Positions 16,799 through 25,508 of a stretch of 64,000 bases of DNA are shown in pieces. The notes below the pieces were generated by a model. That model was not told the DNA's origin. It saw only the letters and a list, made by a program, of their open reading frames with translations, and ran no database searches. How positions within the stretch are numbered: the stretch's first letter is position 1; every line of letters starts with the position of its first letter. Position numbers and translations under genes: made by a program. This DNA is from Bradyrhizobium liaoningense (GTDB lineage: Bacteria > Pseudomonadota > Alphaproteobacteria > Rhizobiales > Xanthobacteraceae): positions 1 to 64,000 of the forward strand of contig NZ_JAFCJT010000033.1 in assembly GCF_018130785.1 (NCBI RefSeq), read 5' to 3'.

Positions 16799-17857
16799 AT
16801 GAAACAACTCCGTAACAACGTCATCCGCGCCGGGCTGGGGGCACTCTATTTCAGCGGGGCGCACCATCTGTTGCGCCCGCTCTTGTCGGGCGTCGGCGCC
16901 ATTTTCATGCTGCACCACGTGCGGCCGGCCCGCGAGGCCGCGTTCCAGCCGAACCGGCATCTTGAGGTCACCCCCGATTTCCTGCGCGCCACCCTGAGCC
17001 ATTTGCGCGCGCGCGAGATCGACATCGTCAGCATGGACGAGCTGCATGAGCGGCTGGTGCAGGGCCGGTTTACCCGCCGCTTCGCCGCCTTCACCCTCGA
17101 CGACGGCTACCGCGACAATCTTGAATTCGCGCTGCCGGTTCTGCGCGAATTTGACGCGCCCTTGGCCGTCTATGTCGCGAGCGATTTTGCCGAGGGCACT
17201 GGACGTCTGTGGTGGACCGCGCTGGAGGCCGTGATCGCCAAGGCCGAACAGATCGACGTCCAGATCGGCAATTCCGCGCTGCGGCTGGATGCAACGACCC
17301 CTGCCGCAAAACAAATGGCGTTCGACCGCCTGCACGATTGGCTGCGCACGCTGCCTGGCGAGCATGATCTCGAGCGCGAGATCGAGGCGCTCTGCGCCAG
17401 ACACGACGTCGACATGGCCGCGCTGTGCCGCAGCCTGTGCCTGTCCTGGGACGAGGTGAAGGCCTTTTCCGCCGATCCGCTGGTCACGATCGGCGCGCAC
17501 ACCATCAGCCATTGCAATCTCGCCAAGCAGAGCGAGGGGATCGCCGCACAGGAGATGGCCGTAAGCCGCGCGCGGATCGAGCGGGCGCTCGGCCGCAAGG
17601 TGCAGCACTTCGCCTACCCCTATGGCGACCGCGAAGCGGCGGGCGAGCGCGAATTCGCACTCGCCGCATCGGCCGGCTTCAAGACCGCGGTGACGACCCG
17701 CCCCGGTATGCTGTTCGCGGAAAATGCCGGCCACATGACCGCGCTGCCGCGCGTTTCGCTCAACGGCAATTACCAGGACACCCGCATCCTGCCGGTGCTG
17801 ACCTCGGGCGCCGCGACCGCGATGTGGAACGGCTTTCGCCGGATCGCCGCGGCGTAG
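16799..17857 (+). CDS. Polysaccharide deacetylase (NodB-like)
   Basis: This 352-residue carbohydrate esterase of the CE4 type has the metal- and base-site motifs TLDDGYRDN (DD pair), HTISHCNL (HxxxH) and FAYPYGD. The N-terminus has a weakly hydrophobic stretch (AGLGALYFSGAHHLL) but no clear signal peptide. It is probably involved in modifying a surface or lipid-linked polysaccharide. It is divergent from the OmpA gene and stands alone. Confidence 0.88.
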   Translation: MKQLRNNVIRAGLGALYFSGAHHLLRPLLSGVGAIFMLHHVRPAREAAFQPNRHLEVTPDFLRATLSHLRAREIDIVSMDELHERLVQGRFTRRFAAFTLDDGYRDNLEFALPVLREFDAPLAVYVASDFAEGTGRLWWTALEAVIAKAEQIDVQIGNSALRLDATTPAAKQMAFDRLHDWLRTLPGEHDLEREIEALCARHDVDMAALCRSLCLSWDEVKAFSADPLVTIGAHTISHCNLAKQSEGIAAQEMAVSRARIERALGRKVQHFAYPYGDREAAGEREFALAASAGFKTAVTTRPGMLFAENAGHMTALPRVSLNGNYQDTRILPVLTSGAATAMWNGFRRIAAA

Positions 17858-17874
17858 CCGCTCCACTCTCCGCT

Positions 17875-17900
17875 GTCGTCCCTGCGTTCGCAGGGACGAC
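17875..17900. repeat. Palindrome after the deacetylase
   Basis: GTCGTCCCTGC / GCAGGGACGAC form a perfect 11-bp stem with a 4-base loop, 17 bases after the stop codon. The same core (GTCCCTGCG.CGCAGGGAC) recurs at 26447-26466, so this is a dispersed repeat that could also end transcription. Confidence 0.7.
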
Positions 17901-18006
17901 ATTGAGTTGGTCGGACCGCTGGTGCGTCTCACTCCCGTCTCACCCAAGCGCCTTCCTTGACTCCCCTCTCCTCCCCGCTCAAAACGGCGTCAACCAAGGA
18001 GGCATC

Positions 18007-18807
18007 ATGTTCAACGATCTGTTCTCGCTCAAAGGCCGTGTCGCGCTCGTGACCGGCGGCTCGCGCGGCATCGGCAAGATGATCGCGGCGGGCTTCCTCG
18101 CGCAAGGCGCGGCGAAGGTCTACATCACCGCGCGCAAGGCCGGCCCCTGCGAGGCCACGGCGAAAGAGCTCTCCGCCCAATATGACGGCGAATGCATCGC
18201 GCTGCCGATCGATATCTCGACCATCGAAGGCTGCGACAGGCTGGCCTCCGAGATCATCAAGCTGGAGCCGAAGCTCGACATCCTCGTCAACAATGCGGGT
18301 GCGGCCTGGGGCGCGGAGTTCGACGAATTCCCGGAGAGCGGCTGGGACAAGGTGATGGACCTCAACGTCAAGTCGCTGTTCTTCCTGACCAAGGCGCTGG
18401 CAAAGCCGCTGCGCGCGGCGGCGTCGCACGAGCGGCCGGCCAAGGTGATCAACATTGCCTCGGTCGACGGCATCTTCGTCAATCCGAGCGAGACCTATTC
18501 CTACGCCGCCAGCAAGGCCGCCGTGATCCATCTGACGCGGCGCATGGCGACGAAGCTGATCAAGGACAACATCAACGTCACCGCGATCGCGCCGGGCGCG
18601 TTCAAGTCCGACATGAACCGCGCCGCGCGCGACCATGCGGACGAGGTCGCCAAGCGCATTCCGGCGCGGCGGATCGGAACCGATGAGGACATGGCCGGCG
18701 TGGCGATCTATCTCGCCTCGCGCGCGGGTGATTATGTGGTCGGCAACACCATCGCCGTCGATGGCGGCGTGGTCTACGCCAATGCCGGGCTGGAGATTGC
18801 GGGGTAG
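18007..18807 (+). CDS. Short-chain dehydrogenase/reductase
   Basis: This 266-residue classical SDR has the NAD(P) motif TGGSRGIG (16-23), NNAG, the catalytic serine in NIASVDG, and YSYAASK with the catalytic Tyr and Lys. The start at 18007 is fixed by AAGGAGG at 17996-18002. The frame is open far upstream, but that stretch is a shadow of the deacetylase. It converges on boxB with a repeat between. Substrate is unknown, and a role in the adjacent benzoate pathway is only possible by location. Confidence 0.92.
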   Translation: MFNDLFSLKGRVALVTGGSRGIGKMIAAGFLAQGAAKVYITARKAGPCEATAKELSAQYDGECIALPIDISTIEGCDRLASEIIKLEPKLDILVNNAGAAWGAEFDEFPESGWDKVMDLNVKSLFFLTKALAKPLRAAASHERPAKVINIASVDGIFVNPSETYSYAASKAAVIHLTRRMATKLIKDNINVTAIAPGAFKSDMNRAARDHADEVAKRIPARRIGTDEDMAGVAIYLASRAGDYVVGNTIAVDGGVVYANAGLEIAG

Positions 18808-18843
18808 GCGTCGCGCATCGGCACAGCGCGCGCCTTATACTCG

Positions 18844-18968
18844 CTGTCATGCCCCGGTTTGACCGGGGCATCCAGTACGCCGCGGCCTCTCGGCCAGAGC
18901 ACAACCGCCTCTGGAATACTGGATCACCCGCTCCAGTGCGCAATTGCGCACAAGGCGGGTGATGACAG
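18844..18968. repeat. Composite palindromic repeat (about 125 bp)
   Basis: The element is bounded by CTGTCAT and ATGACAG. It contains the palindromes GCCCCGGTTTGACCGGGGC and GTGCGCAATTGCGCAC plus a CCAGTA / TACTGG pair. It sits between convergent SDR and boxB genes and has the form of a dispersed Bradyrhizobium BIME-like element. Confidence 0.8.
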
Positions 18969-18997
18969 CATTCGTGTGGCGCGAGCGTTCGTCCTGC

Positions 18998-20449
18998 TTA
19001 CGACTCGATCTTCACGTACTCGAAATCGCCGGGCTTGTTGTCTATGCCGACCTTCGGCGGCGAGATCCAGGAGGCGAACTTGCCGGTCTCGGTGACGGGC
19101 TGCATCAGCGAGGTGATGAAATCGCCGTCGGCGGTGGAGGGCAGCCACTCGTCCTTGCGCTTCGCCCAGGTGGCATCGTCGATCAGAATGCCGTCGGGCG
19201 TCGCATGCACGTCCTTGAACTCGCCGATGTGGCGGTGGAAGGCGACGTTCGGCAGCGTCAGCTTGAAATCATAGCCCGCGGTCGAGATCACCTTGTTCCA
19301 GCGCAGCATGCCCTTGACGCAGTCCTGGCTGTAATCGTCGCGCAGGCGCATGTTGAGAGCGGTCAGCGCCGGCTCGTCGACCAGCTTGATCTCGCCGTTG
19401 ATGAACTTGAGCACCGGATAGGTGGCGTTCTTGAGCTGATGATCGTCGTCAATCTGGGTCTCGTGATAACGGCCCTTGATGCCGGTGTTGAAGGCGTTGG
19501 CCGCATTGGTCGAGACCTCCGAGCCGAACAGGTCGAGCGACAGCGTATAGTGCAGGTTCAACTTCTTCTGGATCGTCGGCAGGTCGATCACGCCGAGCGC
19601 ACGGACCTTAGCGATGTCGGTCGGATCGGTGATGCCGGCTTCGCGCATCGCGTCACACGTGCGCTGCACGACGCGGGTGATGCCGGTCTCGCCGACGAAC
19701 ATGTGGTGCGCTTCCTCAGTCAGCATGAAGCGGCAAGTGCGCGACAAGGGATCGAAACCCGACTGCGCGAGCGAGTGCAGCTGCATCTTGCCGTCGCGGT
19801 CGGTGAAGTAGGTGAACATGAAGAAGGACAGCCAATCCGGCGTCGCCTCGTTGAAGGCACCGAGCATGCGCGGCGCATCGGCATCGCCCGAGCGGCGGCG
19901 CAGCAAATCGTCAGCCTCTTCACGCCCGTCGCGGCCGAAATATTTCTGGAGCAGATAGACCATCGCCCAGAGATGGCGGCCTTCCTCGACATTGACCTGG
20001 AACAGGTTGCGCATGTCGTAGAGCGAGGGCGCGGTCTTGCCGAGATGGCGCTGCTGCTCGACGGAGGCCGGCTCGGTGTCGCCCTGGATCACGATCAGGC
20101 GGCGCAGCATGGCGCGATATTCGCCCGGGACTTCCTGCCAGGCCGGCTCGCCAAAATGCTCGCCGAACGGAACGACGCGATTTTCCTCCTGCGGAGCAAG
20201 CAGAATGCCCCAGCGATAGTCGGGCATGCGGACATAGTCGAACTTGGCCCAGCCGCGCGGATCGACCGAATAGGCGGTGCGCAAATAGACCAGCGACTCC
20301 TGAAAGCCTTCCGGCCCCATGTCGCTCCACCAGTCCATATAGCCGGGATGCCAGCCTTCGAGCGCCTTCAGCACCTGGCGGTCTTCGGCGAGATTGACGT
20401 TGTTCGGAATCTTGGTCGAGTAGTCGACGTTCATGATGTTCATGTTCAT
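18998..20449 (-). CDS. boxB: Benzoyl-CoA 2,3-epoxidase, oxygenase component BoxB
   Basis: This di-iron oxygenase forms 2,3-epoxybenzoyl-CoA in the aerobic CoA-dependent benzoate route. The 483-residue protein has di-iron ligand motifs VEEGRH (154-159) and TEEAHH (244-249), and the conserved stretch PRGWAKFDYVRMPDYRWG. The ATG at 20449 has GGAG upstream; two further ATGs follow within 16 bases. It lies downstream of boxC across a 124-base gap that carries a palindromic repeat. The reductase BoxA, normally its partner, is not encoded in this window. Confidence 0.96.
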   Translation of the reverse strand: MNMNIMNVDYSTKIPNNVNLAEDRQVLKALEGWHPGYMDWWSDMGPEGFQESLVYLRTAYSVDPRGWAKFDYVRMPDYRWGILLAPQEENRVVPFGEHFGEPAWQEVPGEYRAMLRRLIVIQGDTEPASVEQQRHLGKTAPSLYDMRNLFQVNVEEGRHLWAMVYLLQKYFGRDGREEADDLLRRRSGDADAPRMLGAFNEATPDWLSFFMFTYFTDRDGKMQLHSLAQSGFDPLSRTCRFMLTEEAHHMFVGETGITRVVQRTCDAMREAGITDPTDIAKVRALGVIDLPTIQKKLNLHYTLSLDLFGSEVSTNAANAFNTGIKGRYHETQIDDDHQLKNATYPVLKFINGEIKLVDEPALTALNMRLRDDYSQDCVKGMLRWNKVISTAGYDFKLTLPNVAFHRHIGEFKDVHATPDGILIDDATWAKRKDEWLPSTADGDFITSLMQPVTETGKFASWISPPKVGIDNKPGDFEYVKIES

Positions 20450-20474
20450 GGCCGTGCTCCTTGCAATCTCTTTC

Positions 20475-20561
20475 CGTCATGCCCGGCCTTGTGCCGGGCA
20501 TCCACGTTCTTGCTTCCTCGAGCGAAGGACGTGGATGGCCGGGACAAGCCCGGCCATGACG
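20475..20561. repeat. REP-like palindrome between boxC and boxB
   Basis: The arms CGTCATGCCCGGC...ATCCACGT and ACGTGGAT...GCCGGCC-type with ATGACG are inverted copies over about 87 bases. The element sits inside the boxC-boxB transcription unit, where it could adjust mRNA stability or partial termination. Confidence 0.75.
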
Positions 20562-20573
20562 CAGTGAATGTCG

Positions 20574-22262
20574 TTAGACTCTCGTCATATCGAATTTCGG
20601 CTTCTGGCCGCTGCCGTAGCGGCGCAGTGCGCCTTCCTCGCCGACCGCGTTCGGGCGCTGGAAGATCCAGTTCTGCCAGGCGGTGAGGCGCGCGAAGATT
20701 TTTGATTCCATCGTCTCGGGGCCGACGAAGCGGAGGCTCGCTTCCATGCCGGTGAGGCTGTCGGGCGAGAAGCTGGCGCGCTCCTCGAGGAAGACGCGGA
20801 CCTCGTCGTCCCAGTCGATGTCGTCGAGCGCGAAGGTGACGAGGCCGAGCTCTTCGGCCTGCTCGGCGTCGAGCGCGGTGCCCATGGTGGCTTCGGCGCG
20901 CTCGACGTCGGATGGATCGGCCTGGAAGCGCGACTCCAGCCGGGTCAGGCCGTGGCTCATCGGATAGGCACCGAAGTTCATGGCCGACAATTCGATCGAC
21001 GGCGGCGGACGATTGTCACCCTGGCGCGTGCCAATCAGCATGTAGGAGCGGTCGGCAGCGAAGACGAGCTCGGCGAGCGTGCCGGCAAAGCAGGAGCCAG
21101 GCTCGACCAGCGTCACCAGCGTGCGCGAGGTGACGTCGATGCGCTTCAGCACGCGCTTCCAATAGTGCCTGATTTCGTTGACCAGCCAGTGCGCCTTGTT
21201 GGCTTCGAGGAAGGCATCGGATGCCAGCACATGGGCGCGGTCGCCATGGCTCTTGAAGACGAGCATCGCGATCTCGAGCTCGTTGATGCGCAGATGCAGG
21301 ATGGCGTCGTCGAGCTCGCGCGCGACCTGGAGCGGCCAGAACGAAGGCCCCTGCGCCATCATGCCGTCGATGTCGGCCGGCGGCGCGGCCTCGGGCGCCT
21401 TGATCGAGATGGTGGCGATGCGCGCCGTGCGGTCGATGTCGACGTTGACAAAACCGTAGCGGATGCTGGTCTCGTCGATGGCGCGCTTGAGCGGCGTCAG
21501 AGCGATGCCCTTGCCGCTGCCCTTGCGCTTCGATTGGCCTGCGAACTCTTTGGCGCGCTCGGCGATCTTGGCCTCGAGCTTCGAGTTCGGCGCGATCTCG
21601 TCGACGAGGCGCCACTGCACGGCGCGCTTGCCCTTCACGCCTTCCTCGATGGTGCAGAAGAAATCGGCGTGGTCGCGGCGCACCTTGCGCTTGTCGACGA
21701 CGCGGGTGAGGCCGCCGGTGCCTGGCAGCACCGCGAGCAGCGGTACTTCGGGAAGAGCAACGGCCGACGAGCCGTCATCGGCGAGGATGATGTGGTCGGT
21801 TGCGAGCGCCAGCTCATAACCGCCGCCGGCGGCCGAGCCGTTCACGACAGTGATGAAGCGCTGGCCGGAATTCTCCGACGAGTCTTCCATGCCGTTGCGG
21901 GTCTCGTTGGTGAACTTGCAGAAGTTGACCTTGTGAGCGTGGGTGGAGCCGGCGAGCATGCGGATGTTGGCGCCGGCGCAGAACACGCGGTTCTTGGCCG
22001 AGCGCATCAGAACGACCTTCACGTCCGGATGCTCGAAGCGCAGGCGCTGGACCGCATCCGCCAGCTCGATGTCGACGCCGAGGTCGTAGGAATTGAGCTT
22101 GAGCAGATAGCCCTCGAACAGGCCGCCATTCTCGTCGACATCCATGGTCAGGGTGGCGACGTCGCCATCGACCGCGAGCTTCCAGTGCTTGTAGCGGGAC
22201 GGTTCGGTCTGGAAATCGATGAATGTCGCGCCGCCTGCGAGGCGCCGATCTTCCCCGGCCAT
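20574..22262 (-). CDS. boxC: 2,3-epoxybenzoyl-CoA dihydrolase BoxC
   Basis: This enzyme of the crotonase superfamily opens and cleaves the epoxybenzoyl-CoA ring. The 562-residue length is typical, with two crotonase-like halves. The first carries the CoA/oxyanion segments FCAGANIRML and NGSAAGGGYELALA. The ATG at 22262 (MAGEDRRL) is preferred over an upstream in-frame codon at 22322, because the region between carries the operator-like TGCA array. It is first in boxC-boxB. Confidence 0.95.
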   Translation of the reverse strand: MAGEDRRLAGGATFIDFQTEPSRYKHWKLAVDGDVATLTMDVDENGGLFEGYLLKLNSYDLGVDIELADAVQRLRFEHPDVKVVLMRSAKNRVFCAGANIRMLAGSTHAHKVNFCKFTNETRNGMEDSSENSGQRFITVVNGSAAGGGYELALATDHIILADDGSSAVALPEVPLLAVLPGTGGLTRVVDKRKVRRDHADFFCTIEEGVKGKRAVQWRLVDEIAPNSKLEAKIAERAKEFAGQSKRKGSGKGIALTPLKRAIDETSIRYGFVNVDIDRTARIATISIKAPEAAPPADIDGMMAQGPSFWPLQVARELDDAILHLRINELEIAMLVFKSHGDRAHVLASDAFLEANKAHWLVNEIRHYWKRVLKRIDVTSRTLVTLVEPGSCFAGTLAELVFAADRSYMLIGTRQGDNRPPPSIELSAMNFGAYPMSHGLTRLESRFQADPSDVERAEATMGTALDAEQAEELGLVTFALDDIDWDDEVRVFLEERASFSPDSLTGMEASLRFVGPETMESKIFARLTAWQNWIFQRPNAVGEEGALRRYGSGQKPKFDMTRV

Positions 22263-22284
22263 GGGCCACCCTTGAGCTTGATTA

Positions 22285-22372
22285 TGCACTTTGGCTGTAG
22301 CGTTAGATGCACAATAATGCATCTTTTCGAACGCGTCTAGCCCTTAACGGCCAACGCATGCATTTTGTTGCA
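22285..22372. promoter_or_regulatory. BoxR-type operator array upstream of boxC
   Basis: Five TGCA tetramers lie in the 116-base gap upstream of boxC. Two pairs are spaced exactly by six bases and are perfect inverted repeats: GATGCA-CAATAA-TGCATC (22307-22322) and CATGCA-TTTTGT-TGCATG (22358-22373). A single TGCA is at 22285. TGCA-N6-TGCA operators are described for BzdR/BoxR regulators of benzoate degradation, and boxR is 3 kb away. Confidence 0.75.
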
Positions 22373-22378
22373 TGGAGT

Positions 22379-22906
22379 CTATTGGGACCGCACGATGGCG
22401 CCGAGGGTGATCCAGTCTGCCTTGGAGAGTTGGGGACGGCCCAGCTTGGCCTGGAGCAGAGCGGTCAGCGCCGGAACGGGGAAGCTCTCGACAAAGCCGT
22501 CACCACCCGCGGCCGCCTTGCGCGAGTTCAGCGCCCGCAACTCCGCCTGCGCGTCGCCGAACAGGCGCGCGGCCGAATGCAGCCGCTGCATGCGCAGTCG
22601 CAAATTGGCATTGGCGATGTGAATGCAGGCGCGCAGCAGAATGCGCTCGCGGCCGCCTTGCGGGGCTGCGGCCCACACCGCTTCCAGCACCTCCTGCGAT
22701 TCCCAGAAATAGCCGCGGTCGTTGAGCGCGAGCCCGTAACGCAGCGCCGGATGGCGCGCCGGCACATAGCCACGGAACGCCGGGGGCACCAGCGCCTTGA
22801 CCATATCAAGCCTCTCGTAGTCAGCGTCGACCCGACCGGTCTCGCCCGGCACATAGGCCCATCGCGGCCACGGCAGCGGGCCGGTCGCATGTGAAGGCAC
22901 ATTCAT
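22379..22906 (-). CDS. DUF309-family protein
   Basis: This 175-residue cytosolic protein has the DUF309 signature ALNDRGYFWESQEVLEAVW. The family is all-helical and has no assigned activity. The ATG at 22906 has GGAGG spaced seven bases upstream. It follows the alpha/beta hydrolase by 18 bases and precedes boxC, so it belongs to the ligase-hydrolase-DUF309 unit of the box cluster. Its exact job there is unknown. Confidence 0.85.
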   Translation of the reverse strand: MNVPSHATGPLPWPRWAYVPGETGRVDADYERLDMVKALVPPAFRGYVPARHPALRYGLALNDRGYFWESQEVLEAVWAAAPQGGRERILLRACIHIANANLRLRMQRLHSAARLFGDAQAELRALNSRKAAAGGDGFVESFPVPALTALLQAKLGRPQLSKADWITLGAIVRSQ

Positions 22907-22924
22907 GGATGTGCCTCCGCAGGA

Positions 22925-23743
22925 TCATGCGGCGCGTCCCTGAAGTCCCTGATCGTCGCGCAGGGCCGCTTTTGCAAATTGCTCAATCGCGTCAAGCGTC
23001 GCCCCCGGCGCTTCACGATGCGGGGAATGTCCCGCGTCTGAAATAATTTTCAAATCTACCGGACAATAACACTCTTCCTGCGCGATTTCGACCTGTCGCA
23101 GTGTCCCATATTGGTCGTCCTTGCCCTGCACGATCAGGATGGGAACGCGGATGTAGGCCAGATATTCCGAGATATCCCAGTCGCGGAATTTGGGATCGAG
23201 CCAGGCACGGTTCCAGCCGTAGAATGCGTTGTCGACGTCCTTGTGCCAGCGCGCCAGCTTCGCCTTGAGGTCGGTGGTCTCGAAGGCGGTCTTGATCGCG
23301 GCGATGGACTTCACCGAGATGTCCTCGACGATGAAATGCGGCGCCATCAGCACGAGGCCGGCGAGGCGATGATCCTGATGCGCACCGGCATAGATTGTCG
23401 CGATCGAGGCGCCGTCGGAATGGCCGAGCAGCAGGCCACGCTGGAAGGGAATCGCATCGAGGATTTTTGGCAGCACGTCCAGCGCCTCGCGCTGCATGTA
23501 ATCGAGCGGCCGCGGCAGCATCGCCGGGCTCGACTGGCCGTAGCCCGCGCGGGAGTAGACGAAGACGCCGGCGCCGATGGCCTGCTGGAGTTTCTCGGGG
23601 AAATCGCCCCAGAGGCCGACAGAGCCGAGGCCTTCGTGCAGCATCACGATGGTCGGCGCATCCGTGGATTGCGGCGCGAGCCATTTGTACTCAAGGCTGG
23701 CGTTGCCGATGGTTAGGAAGCCTGTGGGGGTGAGGTTGGTCAT
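22925..23743 (-). CDS. Alpha/beta hydrolase of the box cluster
   Basis: This 272-residue hydrolase has the nucleophile elbow GHSDG, an oxyanion HEGLGS loop after the first strand, and a C-terminal catalytic His in DAGHSPHREAP. Its place between the benzoate-CoA ligase and DUF309/boxC suggests a thioesterase or ring-cleavage-product hydrolase that clears dead-end CoA esters. That is inferred from location. Start MTNLTPTGF at 23743 is the first ATG consistent with the fold. Confidence 0.88.
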   Translation of the reverse strand: MTNLTPTGFLTIGNASLEYKWLAPQSTDAPTIVMLHEGLGSVGLWGDFPEKLQQAIGAGVFVYSRAGYGQSSPAMLPRPLDYMQREALDVLPKILDAIPFQRGLLLGHSDGASIATIYAGAHQDHRLAGLVLMAPHFIVEDISVKSIAAIKTAFETTDLKAKLARWHKDVDNAFYGWNRAWLDPKFRDWDISEYLAYIRVPILIVQGKDDQYGTLRQVEIAQEECYCPVDLKIISDAGHSPHREAPGATLDAIEQFAKAALRDDQGLQGRAA

Positions 23744-23777
23744 GATCGAATTCCCATTCCTAGCCGCAGAGAAAATG

Positions 23778-23802
23778 CCCGCCCTCCCCTGGAGGGGGCG
23801 GG
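23778..23802. repeat. GC hairpin between ligase and hydrolase genes
   Basis: CCCGCCCTCC / GGGGGCGGG form a stem over a short loop in the 87-base gap between two genes of the same unit. The core CCCTCCCCTGGAGGGGGAGGG family recurs at 44578 and 56561, so it is a repeat rather than a dedicated terminator. Confidence 0.6.
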
Positions 23803-23830
23803 TAAGCACGCGAGTCCGCCGCATGCACGC

Positions 23831-25372
23831 TCAATTCGCCCCTTCCCGCAACTTGAACCGCTGGATCTTGCCCGTCGCCGTCTTCGGCAGGGAGTCCACC
23901 ACGTCGATCCAGCGCGGATATTTCCACGGGCCGATCTTCTGCTTGACGTGCTCCTTCAGCATCTCCTGCAAGTCCGCGGTTGTCGCGCCGGGTCGCAGCA
24001 CGACGAAGGCCTTCGGCTTCAGCAGGCCTTCCGGATCGGCTTCGGGCACGACGGCGGCTTCGAGCACGGCGGGATGCGTGATCAGTGCGCTCTCGACCTC
24101 GAACGGTGAGACCCAGATGCCGGACACCTTGAACATGTCGTCGGCACGGCCGCAGAAAGTGTAGCGGCCTTCGCCATCGCGGACATATTTGTCGCCAGTG
24201 CGGGTCCACGGACCTTCAAAGGTGCGGCGGCTCTTGTGGCGCTGGTTCCAGTAGCCCTCACCGGCGGAGGGCGCATCGACGAGCAGCTCGCCGACCTCGC
24301 CGTCGGCGACGTCCTGGCCGGCCTCGTTGACGAGGCGCACCTCGTAGCCCGGCACCGGCTTGCCGGAGGAGCCGTATTTGATGTCGCCGGGCGCGTTGGA
24401 CAGGAAGATGTGCAAGAGCTCGGTCGAGCCGACGCCGTCGAGGATGTCGACGCCGAAGCGCGATTTCCAGCTGTTGCCGACGGATTCCGGCAGCGCCTCG
24501 CCGGCCGAGGTGCAGATGCGGAGCGACTTGCCGCCGCGCTCGGCCTTCATCGTCTCGTCGTTGAGCATCGCCGCGAATAATGTCGGCACGCCGTAGAAGA
24601 TCGAGGGATTGTACCTGTTCATCAGGTCGAACATGCGCGCCGGCGTCGGGCGCTCGCTGTTCAGCACCACGGTGGCGCCGACCGACATCGGGAAGGTCAG
24701 CGCATTGCCGAGGCCATAGGCGAAGAACAGTTTTGCCGCGGAGAGGCAGACGTCGTTCTCACGGATGCCGAGCACCTGCTTTGCGTAGGTGTCGGCGGTC
24801 GCCTGCATGTTCGAATGCAGATGACGCACGCCCTTGGGCATGCCGGTCGAGCCGGACGAATAGAGCCAGAACGCCGGCTCGTCCGGATGCGTGGCAGCGG
24901 TGGTGAACTGGTCGCTCTCATCAGCGATCTCTTCAGCAAGCTGCTTGTGACCGTTCTGCTTGGCGCCGGAGACCACGACGTGCTCGAGATCCGGCATGCG
25001 GCCCACGACGTCCTTGATAACGGGGTAGAGCGCCTCGGAGACGAACAGCACGCGCGCGCGGCAATCGGCGAGGATGTAGGCGTATTGGTCTGATGTCAGC
25101 AGCGTGTTCAGCGGCACCGGCACGATGCCTGCGCGGATCGCGCCCAGGAACACGATCGGGAAATCGACCGTGTCGAGCATGATCATCGCCACGCGCTCCT
25201 CGCGGCGGACCCCGAGCCGGCGCAGCATGTTGGCAGCGCGCCGGGTCTCGCGCTGGAGCTCGCCATAGGTGAGCCGCGAGACGGTGTCGTCGAAGACGAG
25301 CTTGCCGCCCCTGCCGTCCTCGACGTTGCGGTCGAGCAGCCAGGTCACCGCGTTATAGGATCCCTCGCTCAC
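23831..25372 (-). CDS. bclA: Benzoate-CoA ligase
   Basis: This adenylate-forming enzyme activates benzoate to benzoyl-CoA. The 513-residue protein has the P-loop SSGSTGMPKG (172-181), the A5-type motif DGVGSTELLH and the catalytic lysine K502 in TATGKIQR. Size and the FAYGLGNALTFPM motif match the benzoate-CoA ligase group rather than long-chain ligases. It starts at a GTG (25372) preceded by GGGGGAG. It is the first gene of its unit and divergent from boxR. Confidence 0.93.
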   Translation of the reverse strand: MSEGSYNAVTWLLDRNVEDGRGGKLVFDDTVSRLTYGELQRETRRAANMLRRLGVRREERVAMIMLDTVDFPIVFLGAIRAGIVPVPLNTLLTSDQYAYILADCRARVLFVSEALYPVIKDVVGRMPDLEHVVVSGAKQNGHKQLAEEIADESDQFTTAATHPDEPAFWLYSSGSTGMPKGVRHLHSNMQATADTYAKQVLGIRENDVCLSAAKLFFAYGLGNALTFPMSVGATVVLNSERPTPARMFDLMNRYNPSIFYGVPTLFAAMLNDETMKAERGGKSLRICTSAGEALPESVGNSWKSRFGVDILDGVGSTELLHIFLSNAPGDIKYGSSGKPVPGYEVRLVNEAGQDVADGEVGELLVDAPSAGEGYWNQRHKSRRTFEGPWTRTGDKYVRDGEGRYTFCGRADDMFKVSGIWVSPFEVESALITHPAVLEAAVVPEADPEGLLKPKAFVVLRPGATTADLQEMLKEHVKQKIGPWKYPRWIDVVDSLPKTATGKIQRFKLREGAN

Positions 25373-25392
25373 GGACTTCTCCCCCGAATTTA

Positions 25393-25404
25393 GAATTATA
25401 ATTC
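25393..25404. promoter_or_regulatory. Symmetric TATAAT element between bclA and boxR
   Basis: GAATTATAATTC is a perfect 12-bp palindrome, so the -10 consensus TATAAT is present on both strands. It lies 21-32 bases from the bclA GTG and about 105 bases before boxR. It could serve two divergent promoters or be an operator. No TGCA-N6-TGCA site is found in this gap. Confidence 0.45.
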
Positions 25405-25508
25405 ATAGAAAGACACCGCGGCGGCTTGCTGTCAATGCCGGCAGGCACTATGTTTCATTAAAACGCGCCGCAGGACACCCTCTCAAGAAGGCCCATGATC
25501 TGCAGTCC

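Noticed and set aside
18944..20686. 580-codon open frame opposite boxB
   Set aside because: Antisense shadow of boxB with third-position GC bias and no recognisable motif.
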